NCBI GenBank assembly: GCA_002405525.1
Contig: DHLY01000054.1
Location: 10,484-15,984, forward strand
DNA from: Proteobacteria bacterium UBA4656
GTDB taxonomy: Bacteria; Pseudomonadota; Gammaproteobacteria; Xanthomonadales; Ahniellaceae
Direction: 5' to 3'
Length of the DNA: 5,501 bases
A program made the translations under genes and the position numbers. Within the stretch, counting starts at the first letter, position 1; the number at the start of each line of letters is the position of its first letter. Below are positions 1 through 5,322 of this stretch, piece by piece. The notes under the pieces are model-generated. The model did not search any database and was not told the DNA's origin. It was given only the letters and a program-made list of their open reading frames with translations.

Positions 1-1050
1 GCGCGCTTCGACAAGATGCTCGGCTCGGCCGAGGTCGGCACCCTGATCACCGCGCTCGGCTGCGGAATCGGCAAGGACGAGTTCGATCCCGACAAGCTGC
101 GCTACCACCGCATCATCATCATGACCGACGCGGACGTGGACGGATCCCACATCCGCACCCTGCTGCTGACCTTCTTCTACCGCCAGATGCCGGTCCTCAT
201 CGAGCGCGGGCACATCTACATCGGCCTGCCGCCGCTGTTCAAGATGAAGCAGGGCAAGCAGGAGTTCTACCTCAAGGACGAAGCCGCGCTGTCGGCCTAC
301 CTGATCAGCAACGCGGTCGAGGACGCGGCGATGCACTACGCGCCCGACGCACCGCCGGTGGCGGGGCAGGGGCTGGAGACGCTGCTGCGCGACTACGCGG
401 CGGCCATGGAGCAGATCGAGCGCCTCGGGCACCGCCACGATCCCGGCGTGCTGCGCGCGCTGGTCGACCTGCCGCCGCTGAAAGTCGCCGATTTCGACGA
501 TGCCGTCGCGCTGGAGGCCTGGGTGGCGAGGCTGTCGCGCGCGCTCACCGTGGCCTCGCTGGGCAAGCCGCGCTACGTCTTCGAGGCGCTGGTGGCCACG
601 CCCGAGCGACCCGGAGCGATCCGCATTCGCAAACAGCACCATGGGCTGGCCACCGAGTCGCTGCTGTCGGCGGCGTTCTTCGGCTCCGCCGACTACGCGC
701 CGATCCGCACCGCCGCCGCGGCGTTGGACGGCTTCGTGCAGGCCGGCGCGCGCATCGCGCGCGGCAGCCGCAGCCAGCCGGTGCGTGACTTCCACGAGGC
801 GCACGCCTGGCTGATGGACGAAGCCAAGAAGGGTCGCACCATCCAGCGCTTCAAGGGCCTCGGCGAGATGAACCCGGAGCAGCTGTGGGAGACCACGGTC
901 AACCCGGAGACGCGCCGCCTGCTGCAGGTGCGGATCGAGGACGCCGTGGCCGCCGACCAGATCTTCTCCACCCTGATGGGCGACGTGGTCGAGCCGCGGC
1001 GCGAGTTCATCGAGCAGAACGCGCTGCGGGTGTCGAACCTCGACGTCTGA
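1..1050 (+). CDS. gyrB: DNA gyrase subunit B, C-terminal part (5' end outside window)
   Basis: This is the ATPase-bearing subunit of DNA gyrase, which with GyrA introduces negative supercoils into DNA in the cytoplasm. The frame is open from base 1 and 349 residues are visible. The first residues, ARFDKML, match E. coli GyrB near residue 456, and 349 residues from there end at about 804, the E. coli length, so the C-terminus is complete. The TOPRIM metal-binding motif TDADVDGSH is at visible residues 42-50 (bases 124-150), with the acidic residues D43, D45 and D47 intact. A divergent segment at roughly residues 100-270 is the extra domain typical of Gram-negative GyrB and absent from Gram-positive enzymes. 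The conserved [15 protein letters not shown] block follows at residues 282-296, and the end ([17 protein letters not shown]) is classic GyrB. ParE is unlikely because of the insertion and this C-terminus. The N-terminal GHKL ATPase and transducer domains lie upstream. Identification is near certain. Confidence 0.98.
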   Translation, partial: ARFDKMLGSAEVGTLITALGCGIGKDEFDPDKLRYHRIIIMTDADVDGSHIRTLLLTFFYRQMPVLIERGHIYIGLPPLFKMKQGKQEFYLKDEAALSAYLISNAVEDAAMHYAPDAPPVAGQGLETLLRDYAAAMEQIERLGHRHDPGVLRALVDLPPLKVADFDDAVALEAWVARLSRALTVASLGKPRYVFEALVATPERPGAIRIRKQHHGLATESLLSAAFFGSADYAPIRTAAAALDGFVQAGARIARGSRSQPVRDFHEAHAWLMDEAKKGRTIQRFKGLGEMNPEQLWETTVNPETRRLLQVRIEDAVAADQIFSTLMGDVVEPRREFIEQNALRVSNLDV

Positions 1051-1075
1051 GGCGCGATCGGCCACCATCGCGGCA

Positions 1076-1099
1076 CCCGTGGGCGCCCTCGCCCGCGGG
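1076..1099 (+). other. GC-rich stem-loop between gyrB and the 7TM gene
   Basis: Bases 1076-1085 pair with 1090-1099: ten pairs including one G-U wobble (1080/1095), closed by a 4-base loop CCCT. It starts 26 bases after the gyrB stop and ends 3 bases before the GGAG ribosome-binding site of the next gene. No T-run follows, so it is not a canonical intrinsic terminator. It could be a factor-assisted terminator, an attenuator or RNA-stabilising hairpin, or a structure limiting ribosome access to the downstream gene. A weaker 6-bp inverted repeat (1053-1058 with 1067-1072, loop of 8) lies just before it. The pairing is read directly; the role is inferred. Confidence 0.5.
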
Positions 1100-1102
1100 C
1101 AT

Positions 1103-1106
1103 GGAG
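1103..1106 (+). promoter_or_regulatory. Ribosome-binding site of the 7TM transglutaminase-like gene
   Basis: GGAG lies 5 bases before the ATG at 1112, good Shine-Dalgarno spacing. It decides the start: the in-frame GTG at 1079 sits inside the stem of the 1076-1099 hairpin, and starting there would put polar residues in front of an otherwise typical hydrophobic N-terminus. Confidence 0.7.
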
Positions 1107-1111
1107 TGTCG

Positions 1112-2704
1112 ATGAAGAAGACCACGCTGTACCTGCTGGCGCTGGCGCTAGCGTCGCTCGGCGTCGCCGGGTTCCTATGGAAATGGAAGGTGCTGAACTT
1201 CCCGCTCACCCCGGTCGCACAGACCGAGGTGTGGGAAATCCAGGCGCGCGTCGAATACGACGCGCCGCGCGGACCGAGCCGCGTCGTCCTGCAGCTTCCC
1301 AACGATCCACCGGGCTATTCCATTCTCGACGAGCGCTACGTGGCACGCGGCTACGGTATGGCTTTCGCCGGCGTCGACGGCGCGCGCGAGGTGCAGTGGC
1401 AGATCCGCCGCGCCGGCGGCGGCGAAGCGGTGCTGTACTACCGCGCGACCATCTTCCGCGATGAGCGCGTGCCGGTGTTTCGCGACGAACCCGTGGTGCC
1501 GGTTCCGGGCACCTGGGAAGAACCCTTCGTCACCGCGCGCGCCGCACTGCTCGACGACGTGCGCGCAAAATCGGTCGACAGCACCACGTTCGCCGCCGAA
1601 CTGCTGCGCCGCCTGAACGCAGAGATGCCTTCCGAGGAAGTGAAGCTGCTCACCGAGCGGGCGTCCACCGTCGACGCGCGCGCGCGGCTTGCCGTGTCGC
1701 TGCTGGCCGATCGCCAGGTCGCCGCACGCCTGCTGCACGGCCTGCTGCTCGATGACTCGACCACCAACGCGATGCTTCGCACCTGGCTCCAGGTCTGGGA
1801 CACCGACGCACGGGTCTGGAACACGGTCGATGCAGAGAGCGGGACGACCGGCTGGCCGCGCGGGCTGTTCGTGTGGAAGCGCGGCGAAGTACCGCTGGTG
1901 GACCTCACGGGAGGCCGCAACGAGGTGGTGGTGTTCAGTACCGTGCGCAGCCTCGCTGACGCCCTCGACACCGCCAAGCAGCGCCTCGAAGCGCGCGACA
2001 AGAACCTGGTCGCCTATTCGCTGCTCGACCTGCCGCTGCAGGCGCAGGAGGTCTACAAGATCCTGCTCCTGGTCCCGGTCGGGGCCTTCATCATGCTGAT
2101 CCTGCGCAACCTGGTCGGCATCAAGACCTTCGGCACGTTCATGCCGGTGCTGATCGCACTCGCCTTCAACTGGACCGGTCTGGTGCCGGGCGTGATCCTG
2201 TTCTTCACCGTGATCAGCGCCGGCCTGCTGGTGCGCTTCTACATGGAGCGACTGAAACTGCTCCTGGTACCGCGCCTGACCGCGGTGCTGATCGTGGTCG
2301 TGATGCTGATGGCGCTGGTCAGCGTGGTGAGCAACCGGCTGGGCATCGAAGTCGGTCTCAACGTCGCGTTGTTCCCGATGATCATCATGACGATGACCAT
2401 CGAGCGCGTGTCGGTGGCCTGGGAGGAGCGCGGGCCGGGCTTCGCCATCACCCAGGCGGGTGGTTCGATTGCGATCGCGGTGCTGGCCTACCTGGCGATG
2501 AAGCAGGCCAACCTGCAGCACCTGATCTTCGTGTTCCCCGAACTGCTGCTCGTGCTGCTGGCCCTCACCCTGGTGCTGGGCCGCTACTCCGGCTACCGCC
2601 TGACCGAGCTGTTCCGCTTCCGGGCGATGGCGCGCGACCCGATCGCACCGGCGCCGGCCGCCGCCGCCGCGGATGCCGGCGGCTCCGGCAAGCCCGCGGA
2701 GTAG
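1112..2704 (+). CDS. Inactive transglutaminase-like protein fused to seven transmembrane helices
   Basis: This is a 530-residue inner-membrane protein. After the short MKKT start, residues about 4-22 form a hydrophobic signal anchor. Residues about 30-310 form a soluble, probably periplasmic region, with VWEIQARVEYDAPRG near its start and a degenerate transglutaminase-like part around 190-265 (RLLHGLLL, VWNTVDAESGTTGW). Seven hydrophobic segments follow at roughly 316-333, 343-359, 361-376, 385-406, 413-430, 448-463 and 472-489. The first loop carries GIKTFGTFMPVLIALAF, which I recognise as a hallmark of the 'inactive transglutaminase fused to 7 transmembrane helices' family (Pfam Transglut_i_TM and 7TM_transglut). 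The protein contains no cysteine and only two histidines (H209, H470), so a Cys-His-Asp transglutaminase or protease triad is impossible. It ends in an Ala/Pro-rich tail (about 511-530). The ligase gene starts 7 bases after its stop, so they are very probably co-transcribed. The biochemical role is unknown; binding or export of the ligase product is inferred. Confidence 0.88.
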   Translation: MKKTTLYLLALALASLGVAGFLWKWKVLNFPLTPVAQTEVWEIQARVEYDAPRGPSRVVLQLPNDPPGYSILDERYVARGYGMAFAGVDGAREVQWQIRRAGGGEAVLYYRATIFRDERVPVFRDEPVVPVPGTWEEPFVTARAALLDDVRAKSVDSTTFAAELLRRLNAEMPSEEVKLLTERASTVDARARLAVSLLADRQVAARLLHGLLLDDSTTNAMLRTWLQVWDTDARVWNTVDAESGTTGWPRGLFVWKRGEVPLVDLTGGRNEVVVFSTVRSLADALDTAKQRLEARDKNLVAYSLLDLPLQAQEVYKILLLVPVGAFIMLILRNLVGIKTFGTFMPVLIALAFNWTGLVPGVILFFTVISAGLLVRFYMERLKLLLVPRLTAVLIVVVMLMALVSVVSNRLGIEVGLNVALFPMIIMTMTIERVSVAWEERGPGFAITQAGGSIAIAVLAYLAMKQANLQHLIFVFPELLLVLLALTLVLGRYSGYRLTELFRFRAMARDPIAPAPAAAAADAGGSGKPAE

Positions 2705-2706
2705 GG
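2703..2706 (+). promoter_or_regulatory. Ribosome-binding site of the ATP-grasp gene
   Basis: AGGG, overlapping the TAG stop of the preceding gene, lies 5 bases before the ATG at 2712. A second purine patch, GGAG at 2698-2701, is 10 bases away. Either would support start 2712 and suggests translational coupling. The upstream in-frame ATG at 2673 has no such site and would overlap the Ala-rich end of the previous gene. Confidence 0.55.
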
Positions 2707-2711
2707 CGGCC

Positions 2712-3674
2712 ATGTTCGGACTGATCGAGACCGCCAGGCGGCTGCGCAGCAAGGGGCTGATGGGCATCGGTGAACGTAACGCCGAGTACGTGCTGCGCTA
2801 CAACCCGCGCAAGTTCTACCCACGCGTCGACGACAAGCTGATCACCAAACGGTTGGCGATCGAAGCCGGCCTGCCGGTGCCCGAGCTGTACGCGGTGGTG
2901 CGCGAGGAGCACGAGATCGCCGACCTGCACGAAAAGCTGCGCGGCCGCGAGCAGTTCGTGGTCAAGCCCGCGCATGGCTCCGGCGGCGACGGCATTCTGG
3001 TGATCAATGGTCGTCGTGGCGACAAGTACCGCCGCAGCAACGGCCAGTTCATGGGCCGCGAGGAGTTCGATCACCACCTGTCGAACACTCTCTCCGGCCT
3101 GTTCAGCCTCGGCGGACAACCGGACCACGTTCTGGTCGAGTACTGCGTGCAGTTCGACCCGATCTTCGACAACGTGTCCTACAAGGGCGTGCCGGACATC
3201 CGCATCATCGTCTTCCTCGGCTACCCGGTGATGGCGATGATCCGCCTGCCGACGCGGCTTTCAGACGGAAAGGCCAATCTGCACCAGGGCGCGATCGGCG
3301 TCGGCATCGACATCCCCACGGGGCTGACCCGGCGCGGCGTCTGGGGCAACGAGCCGGTCAAGGAGCATCCCGACACTGAGCATTCGATCGTCGGACTGGC
3401 GATCCCGCGCTGGGACGAGCTGCTGCTGATCGCGGCGCGCTGCTATGAACTCTCGCAGCTGGGCTATGTTGGCGTCGACATCGTGCTCGACCGGAACCTC
3501 GGTCCGCTGATTCTCGAACTCAACGCCCGACCCGGGCTCGCAATCCAGATCGCCAACGGCAACGGCCTGCTGAACCGCCTGCGCCGTATCCAGGAACTGG
3601 AGGTCGCGGGCGCGCTGTCGAAGGACCCGGCCGAGCGGGTGGCTTTCTCGCGGGCTCATTTCCCGACCATCTGA
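2712..3674 (+). CDS. RimK-related ATP-grasp ligase (alpha-L-glutamate ligase-like protein)
   Basis: This is a 320-residue cytoplasmic protein without signal peptide or membrane segments. Its pattern is that of ATP-grasp amide ligases, which activate a carboxylate as an acyl phosphate with ATP and join it to an amine. The N-terminal part has RNAEYVLRYNPRKFYPRVDD (22-41) and an ATP-grasp entry segment KLITKRLAIEAGLPVPELY (42-60). FVVKPAHGSGGDG (82-94) supplies the nucleotide-binding lysine K85 and the glycine-rich loop. DIRIIVFLGYPVMAMIRLP (162-180) is the central core. GVDIVLD (254-260) and LILELNARPGL (266-276) supply the likely magnesium ligands D256, E269 and N271. All expected catalytic positions appear intact. 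I recognise the family annotated as 'alpha-L-glutamate ligase-like' or 'sugar-transfer associated ATP-grasp'. The real substrate is unknown and glutamate ligation is not established. It follows the 7TM gene by 7 bases, the usual partnership for this family, so the two proteins probably act together. Ribosomal protein S6 modification, as for RimK itself, is less likely given the membrane partner. Confidence 0.9.
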   Translation: MFGLIETARRLRSKGLMGIGERNAEYVLRYNPRKFYPRVDDKLITKRLAIEAGLPVPELYAVVREEHEIADLHEKLRGREQFVVKPAHGSGGDGILVINGRRGDKYRRSNGQFMGREEFDHHLSNTLSGLFSLGGQPDHVLVEYCVQFDPIFDNVSYKGVPDIRIIVFLGYPVMAMIRLPTRLSDGKANLHQGAIGVGIDIPTGLTRRGVWGNEPVKEHPDTEHSIVGLAIPRWDELLLIAARCYELSQLGYVGVDIVLDRNLGPLILELNARPGLAIQIANGNGLLNRLRRIQELEVAGALSKDPAERVAFSRAHFPTI

Positions 3675-3706
3675 ACCACACCGTGCGCCCAACCCCGCGC
3701 AACACC

Positions 3707-3731
3707 GCGGCACGTTGCAAGTGAATGCCGC
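3707..3731 (+). other. Inverted repeat downstream of the ATP-grasp gene
   Basis: GCGGCA at 3707-3712 pairs with TGCCGC at 3726-3731 across a 13-base loop that contains the small palindrome TTGCAA. It begins 32 bases after the ATP-grasp stop. The stem is short and no T-run follows, so a terminator role is only a possibility. Confidence 0.25.
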
Positions 3732-3741
3732 AGGTGTCGCT

Positions 3742-3775
3742 CCGGCGGCGCGGCTTGAGGCCCGTGCGCCGCCGG
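3742..3775 (+). other. Strong 10-bp inverted repeat, possible factor-assisted terminator
   Basis: CCGGCGGCGC (3742-3751) is perfectly complementary to GCGCCGCCGG (3766-3775), with a 14-base loop. Inside the loop GGC 3752-3754 can pair with GCC 3760-3762, extending the stem after a 3-base bulge. It lies in the gap between the ATP-grasp and TPR genes and is not followed by T residues. It may end the upstream transcript without a U-tail. Alternatively it is a DNA site, because the candidate -35 box for the TPR gene (3755-3760) lies in its loop. Confidence 0.5.
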
Positions 3776-3784
3776 CGCTAGGCT
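3755..3784 (+). promoter_or_regulatory. Possible sigma70-type promoter for the TPR gene
   Basis: TTGAGG (3755-3760, 4 of 6 matches to TTGACA) and TAGGCT (3779-3784, 3 of 6 to TATAAT) are separated by 18 bases. Transcription would start near 3791, giving a leader of about 50 bases. The match is modest but this is the best pair I found in the 166-base gap. It overlaps the 3742-3775 inverted repeat. This is a by-eye call. Confidence 0.3.
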
Positions 3785-3792
3785 TGGACCCC

Positions 3793-3816
3793 CGCGGAAC
3801 GTACTTCACGTCCGCG
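3793..3816 (+). other. Stem-loop in the probable leader of the TPR gene
   Basis: CGCGG (3793-3797) plus ACGT (3799-3802) pairs with ACGT (3808-3811) plus CCGCG (3812-3816). This gives nine pairs with one bulged A (3798) and a 5-base loop ACTTC. If transcription starts near 3791, this would be a 5'-terminal hairpin, the kind that often protects mRNA from decay. It ends 15 bases before the GAGG ribosome-binding site, which stays unpaired. Confidence 0.45.
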
Positions 3817-3831
3817 TGCACTCATCCCGCC

Positions 3832-3835
3832 GAGG
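3832..3835 (+). promoter_or_regulatory. Ribosome-binding site of the TPR gene
   Basis: GAGG lies 5 bases before the ATG at 3841. Together with the signal peptide that begins right at this ATG, it rules out the longer in-frame TTG start at 3715, which would read through two hairpins. Confidence 0.65.
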
Positions 3836-3840
3836 TTCCC

Positions 3841-5148
3841 ATGCAGACCGCCCCGCGTTTCCTCCAGGCCCTCTCCCTGCTGCTGCTGATCACCCTCGCC
3901 GCAGGCGATGCGCTGGCCCAGCGCGGCAAGAAGGAGGAGAACGAGTTCCCCAACGCGACCCGCGCCGAACCGCGCTCGCTGAAGGTCTCCGAAGGCAACT
4001 CCAAGAAGATCAACGAGGCCTACGACCTGCTCGACCAGGGCGAGGACGAAAAAGCGCGCGAGGTCCTGCAGTCGATCCTCGACAACCCGAGGTCCAGCCC
4101 CTACGAGAAGGCGCTGTGCCTGCAGGGCCTGGCGCAGGTGCTGTACAACCAAGACGATATCGCCGGCGCCGTCGAGACCAACGAAAAGGCACTCGCGCTC
4201 GACAGCCTGGACAACAAGTCGCACTTCAACCTGGTCTACCAGGTCGCGCAAATGAACCTGATGGACGAGCGTTACGACGCCGCGCTGGCCGCAGTGGAGC
4301 GATGGATCGCGCTGACCGGCAAGGAAACCGCCGAGGCAATGGCGCTCAAGGGCAACGCCCTCTACCGGCTGGAGCGTTTTCCGGAGGCGTCCGCCGCGAT
4401 GTCGAAGGCGATCGCGCTTTCGCCAGAGCCGTCGGACACCTGGCAGCAGCTTCTGGTCGCCTCCTATTACGACGCCGAGAACTTCACCGCCGCCGCCGCC
4501 GCCGCCGAGGCCGCACTCGCCAAGAACCCTGCGCAGAAAACCGTGGCGCGCCAACTGGCGTCGATCTACATTGAACTCGAACAGGGCGAAAAGGCGATCC
4601 AGGTGCTGGAAGCCGCGAAATCGCGCGGCCTGCTGACCGAAGCCTCCGACCTGCGCCAGCTGTTCCAGCTCTACAACTTCGTGGAGCGCCCGTCCGAAGC
4701 GGCGCGCACGATCAACGAAGGCCTCGCCGCCGGCATCCTCAAGGAGGACCTCGACACCCTGAAGGGCCTCGGTGACGCCTGGGTGCTTACGGCGCAGGAC
4801 GCGGCCGACGAAAGCGTGCAGCAGACCGAAGCCTTCGACAAGGCAATCACCGCCTACGACCGCGCGTCGCCTCTGGCCAAGAACGGCGAAATCGATTTCG
4901 TGCGCGCGCAGCTTCTGATCCAGGAAAAGGAGCGCTTTGCCGAGGGCAAGTTGGCGATGAGCCAGGCGCTGTCGCGCGGCGGGCTCAAGCGGGAAGGCGA
5001 GGCCTACATCCTGCTGGGCAACGCGGAAGCCGAACTGGGCAATCAGGCGGCCGCAATCGCCGCTTACGAAAAGGCGCGTTCATTCCCCGGAACCAAGACC
5101 ATGGCGGAAGCCTGGCTGCGCAGCGCACGCGGCGGTCGCGGCGGCTGA
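3841..5148 (+). CDS. Exported tetratricopeptide-repeat protein
   Basis: This is a 435-residue protein. Residues 1-26 look like a Sec signal peptide: a charged start with R6, a hydrophobic core LSLLLLITLAAG (11-22), and an ALA-Q cleavage site after residue 26. The mature protein is therefore probably periplasmic; no lipobox cysteine is present. A charged linker (27-50) leads into helical TPR-type repeats at about 53-84, 91-120, 127-160, 166-195, 198-230 and 234-265, with a clear final one at about 387-414 (YILLGNAEAELGNQAAAIAAYEKA, quoted in part: LLGNAEAELG). The 266-385 region is helical but with weaker repeat character. TPR arrays are protein-interaction scaffolds; no catalytic motif is visible. 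A run of six GCC codons encodes Ala217-222. It sits between the ATP-grasp operon and a TonB-like gene with its own possible promoter. TPR proteins accompany TonB-ExbB-ExbD systems in several Gram-negative lineages, so a role as periplasmic partner of the TonB complex is plausible but inferred. No gene symbol can be assigned. Confidence 0.85.
   Translation: MQTAPRFLQALSLLLLITLAAGDALAQRGKKEENEFPNATRAEPRSLKVSEGNSKKINEAYDLLDQGEDEKAREVLQSILDNPRSSPYEKALCLQGLAQVLYNQDDIAGAVETNEKALALDSLDNKSHFNLVYQVAQMNLMDERYDAALAAVERWIALTGKETAEAMALKGNALYRLERFPEASAAMSKAIALSPEPSDTWQQLLVASYYDAENFTAAAAAAEAALAKNPAQKTVARQLASIYIELEQGEKAIQVLEAAKSRGLLTEASDLRQLFQLYNFVERPSEAARTINEGLAAGILKEDLDTLKGLGDAWVLTAQDAADESVQQTEAFDKAITAYDRASPLAKNGEIDFVRAQLLIQEKERFAEGKLAMSQALSRGGLKREGEAYILLGNAEAELGNQAAAIAAYEKARSFPGTKTMAEAWLRSARGGRGG
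4489..4506 (+). repeat. (GCC)6 triplet repeat within the TPR gene
   Basis: Six consecutive GCC codons encode Ala217-Ala222 at the end of a TPR helix. Slippage here would change length by whole codons and leave the frame intact, so it is not a phase-variation switch. Confidence 0.7.
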
Positions 5149-5179
5149 AGAAAACGATTTCATTCACGTACCGTTCTGC

Positions 5180-5209
5180 TTGTCAGTCGGCGCGCGACTG
5201 GTGTACCGT
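5180..5209 (+). promoter_or_regulatory. Possible promoter for the TonB-like gene
   Basis: TTGTCA (5180-5185, 5 of 6 matches to TTGACA) and TACCGT (5204-5209, 3 of 6 to TATAAT) are 18 bases apart. The start would fall near 5216, about 107 bases before the ATG at 5323. The spacer holds the perfect palindrome at 5184-5200. The sequence GTACCGT, covering the proposed -10, also occurs at 5168-5174. The -10 match is weak, so confidence is low. Confidence 0.3.
5184..5200 (+). promoter_or_regulatory. Palindromic operator-like site CAGTCG-N5-CGACTG
   Basis: Perfect 6-bp half-sites separated by 5 bases (GCGCG) lie between the proposed -35 and -10 boxes of the TonB-like gene, overlapping the -35. This position and symmetry suit a dimeric repressor. 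It is too GC-rich to be a canonical Fur box, and I cannot name a regulator. It could also form a 6-bp RNA hairpin ending the upstream transcript, but no T-run follows. Confidence 0.35.
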
Positions 5210-5237
5210 CGATCGCCTCGTGATGAAAAGCACGGCT

Positions 5238-5277
5238 GCGCTGCAGGGAGCGCCTCCGCACCGCACGCAGGCAGCGC
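5238..5277 (+). other. Nested inverted repeats in the leader of the TonB-like gene
   Basis: GCGCTGC (5238-5244) pairs with GCAGCGC (5271-5277). Within the 26-base interval GGAG (5247-5250) pairs with CTCC (5254-5257) around a 3-base loop. In GC-rich DNA such pairings are common, so a regulatory leader structure is only a possibility. Apart from this and the 5180-5209 elements, nothing else is seen in the 174-base gap 5149-5322. Confidence 0.25.
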
Positions 5278-5322
5278 CAGCATGCGAGTGCCTTCACGCT
5301 GCGTTCCCCCGACGGGTTTTCC

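Noticed and set aside
1079..1111. GTG at 1079 as start of the 7TM gene
   Set aside because: It lies within a hairpin stem, and the ATG at 1112 has GGAG at ideal spacing and begins a typical signal-anchor sequence.
2673..2711. ATG at 2673 as start of the ATP-grasp gene
   Set aside because: It would overlap the preceding gene by 32 bases, has no nearby ribosome-binding site and adds an Ala/Pro/Arg stretch not expected in the family.
1175..2767. Long minus-strand open frame of about 530 codons opposite the 7TM gene
   Set aside because: Its product is rich in His, Gln, Asp and Arg with no recognisable motif, as expected from the complement of high-GC coding DNA. The + strand frame encodes a clear membrane protein with signal anchor and ribosome-binding site.
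3711..3723. CACGTTGCAAGTG as a LuxR-type or other operator
   Set aside because: The symmetry is imperfect, it is not placed against a convincing promoter, and no regulator gene is nearby.
3742..3775. Classical Rho-independent terminator
   Set aside because: The stem is strong but no T-run follows on either strand, so it is reported only as an inverted repeat.
3715..3840. TTG at 3715 as start of the TPR gene
   Set aside because: The extra 42 residues read through two hairpins and would bury the signal peptide that begins at 3841, where a GAGG site is well placed.
3778..4554. Minus-strand open frame of about 258 codons opposite the TPR gene
   Set aside because: It is a codon-bias shadow: low-complexity Gly/Leu/Val/Arg composition, and the opposite strand shows clear TPRs.
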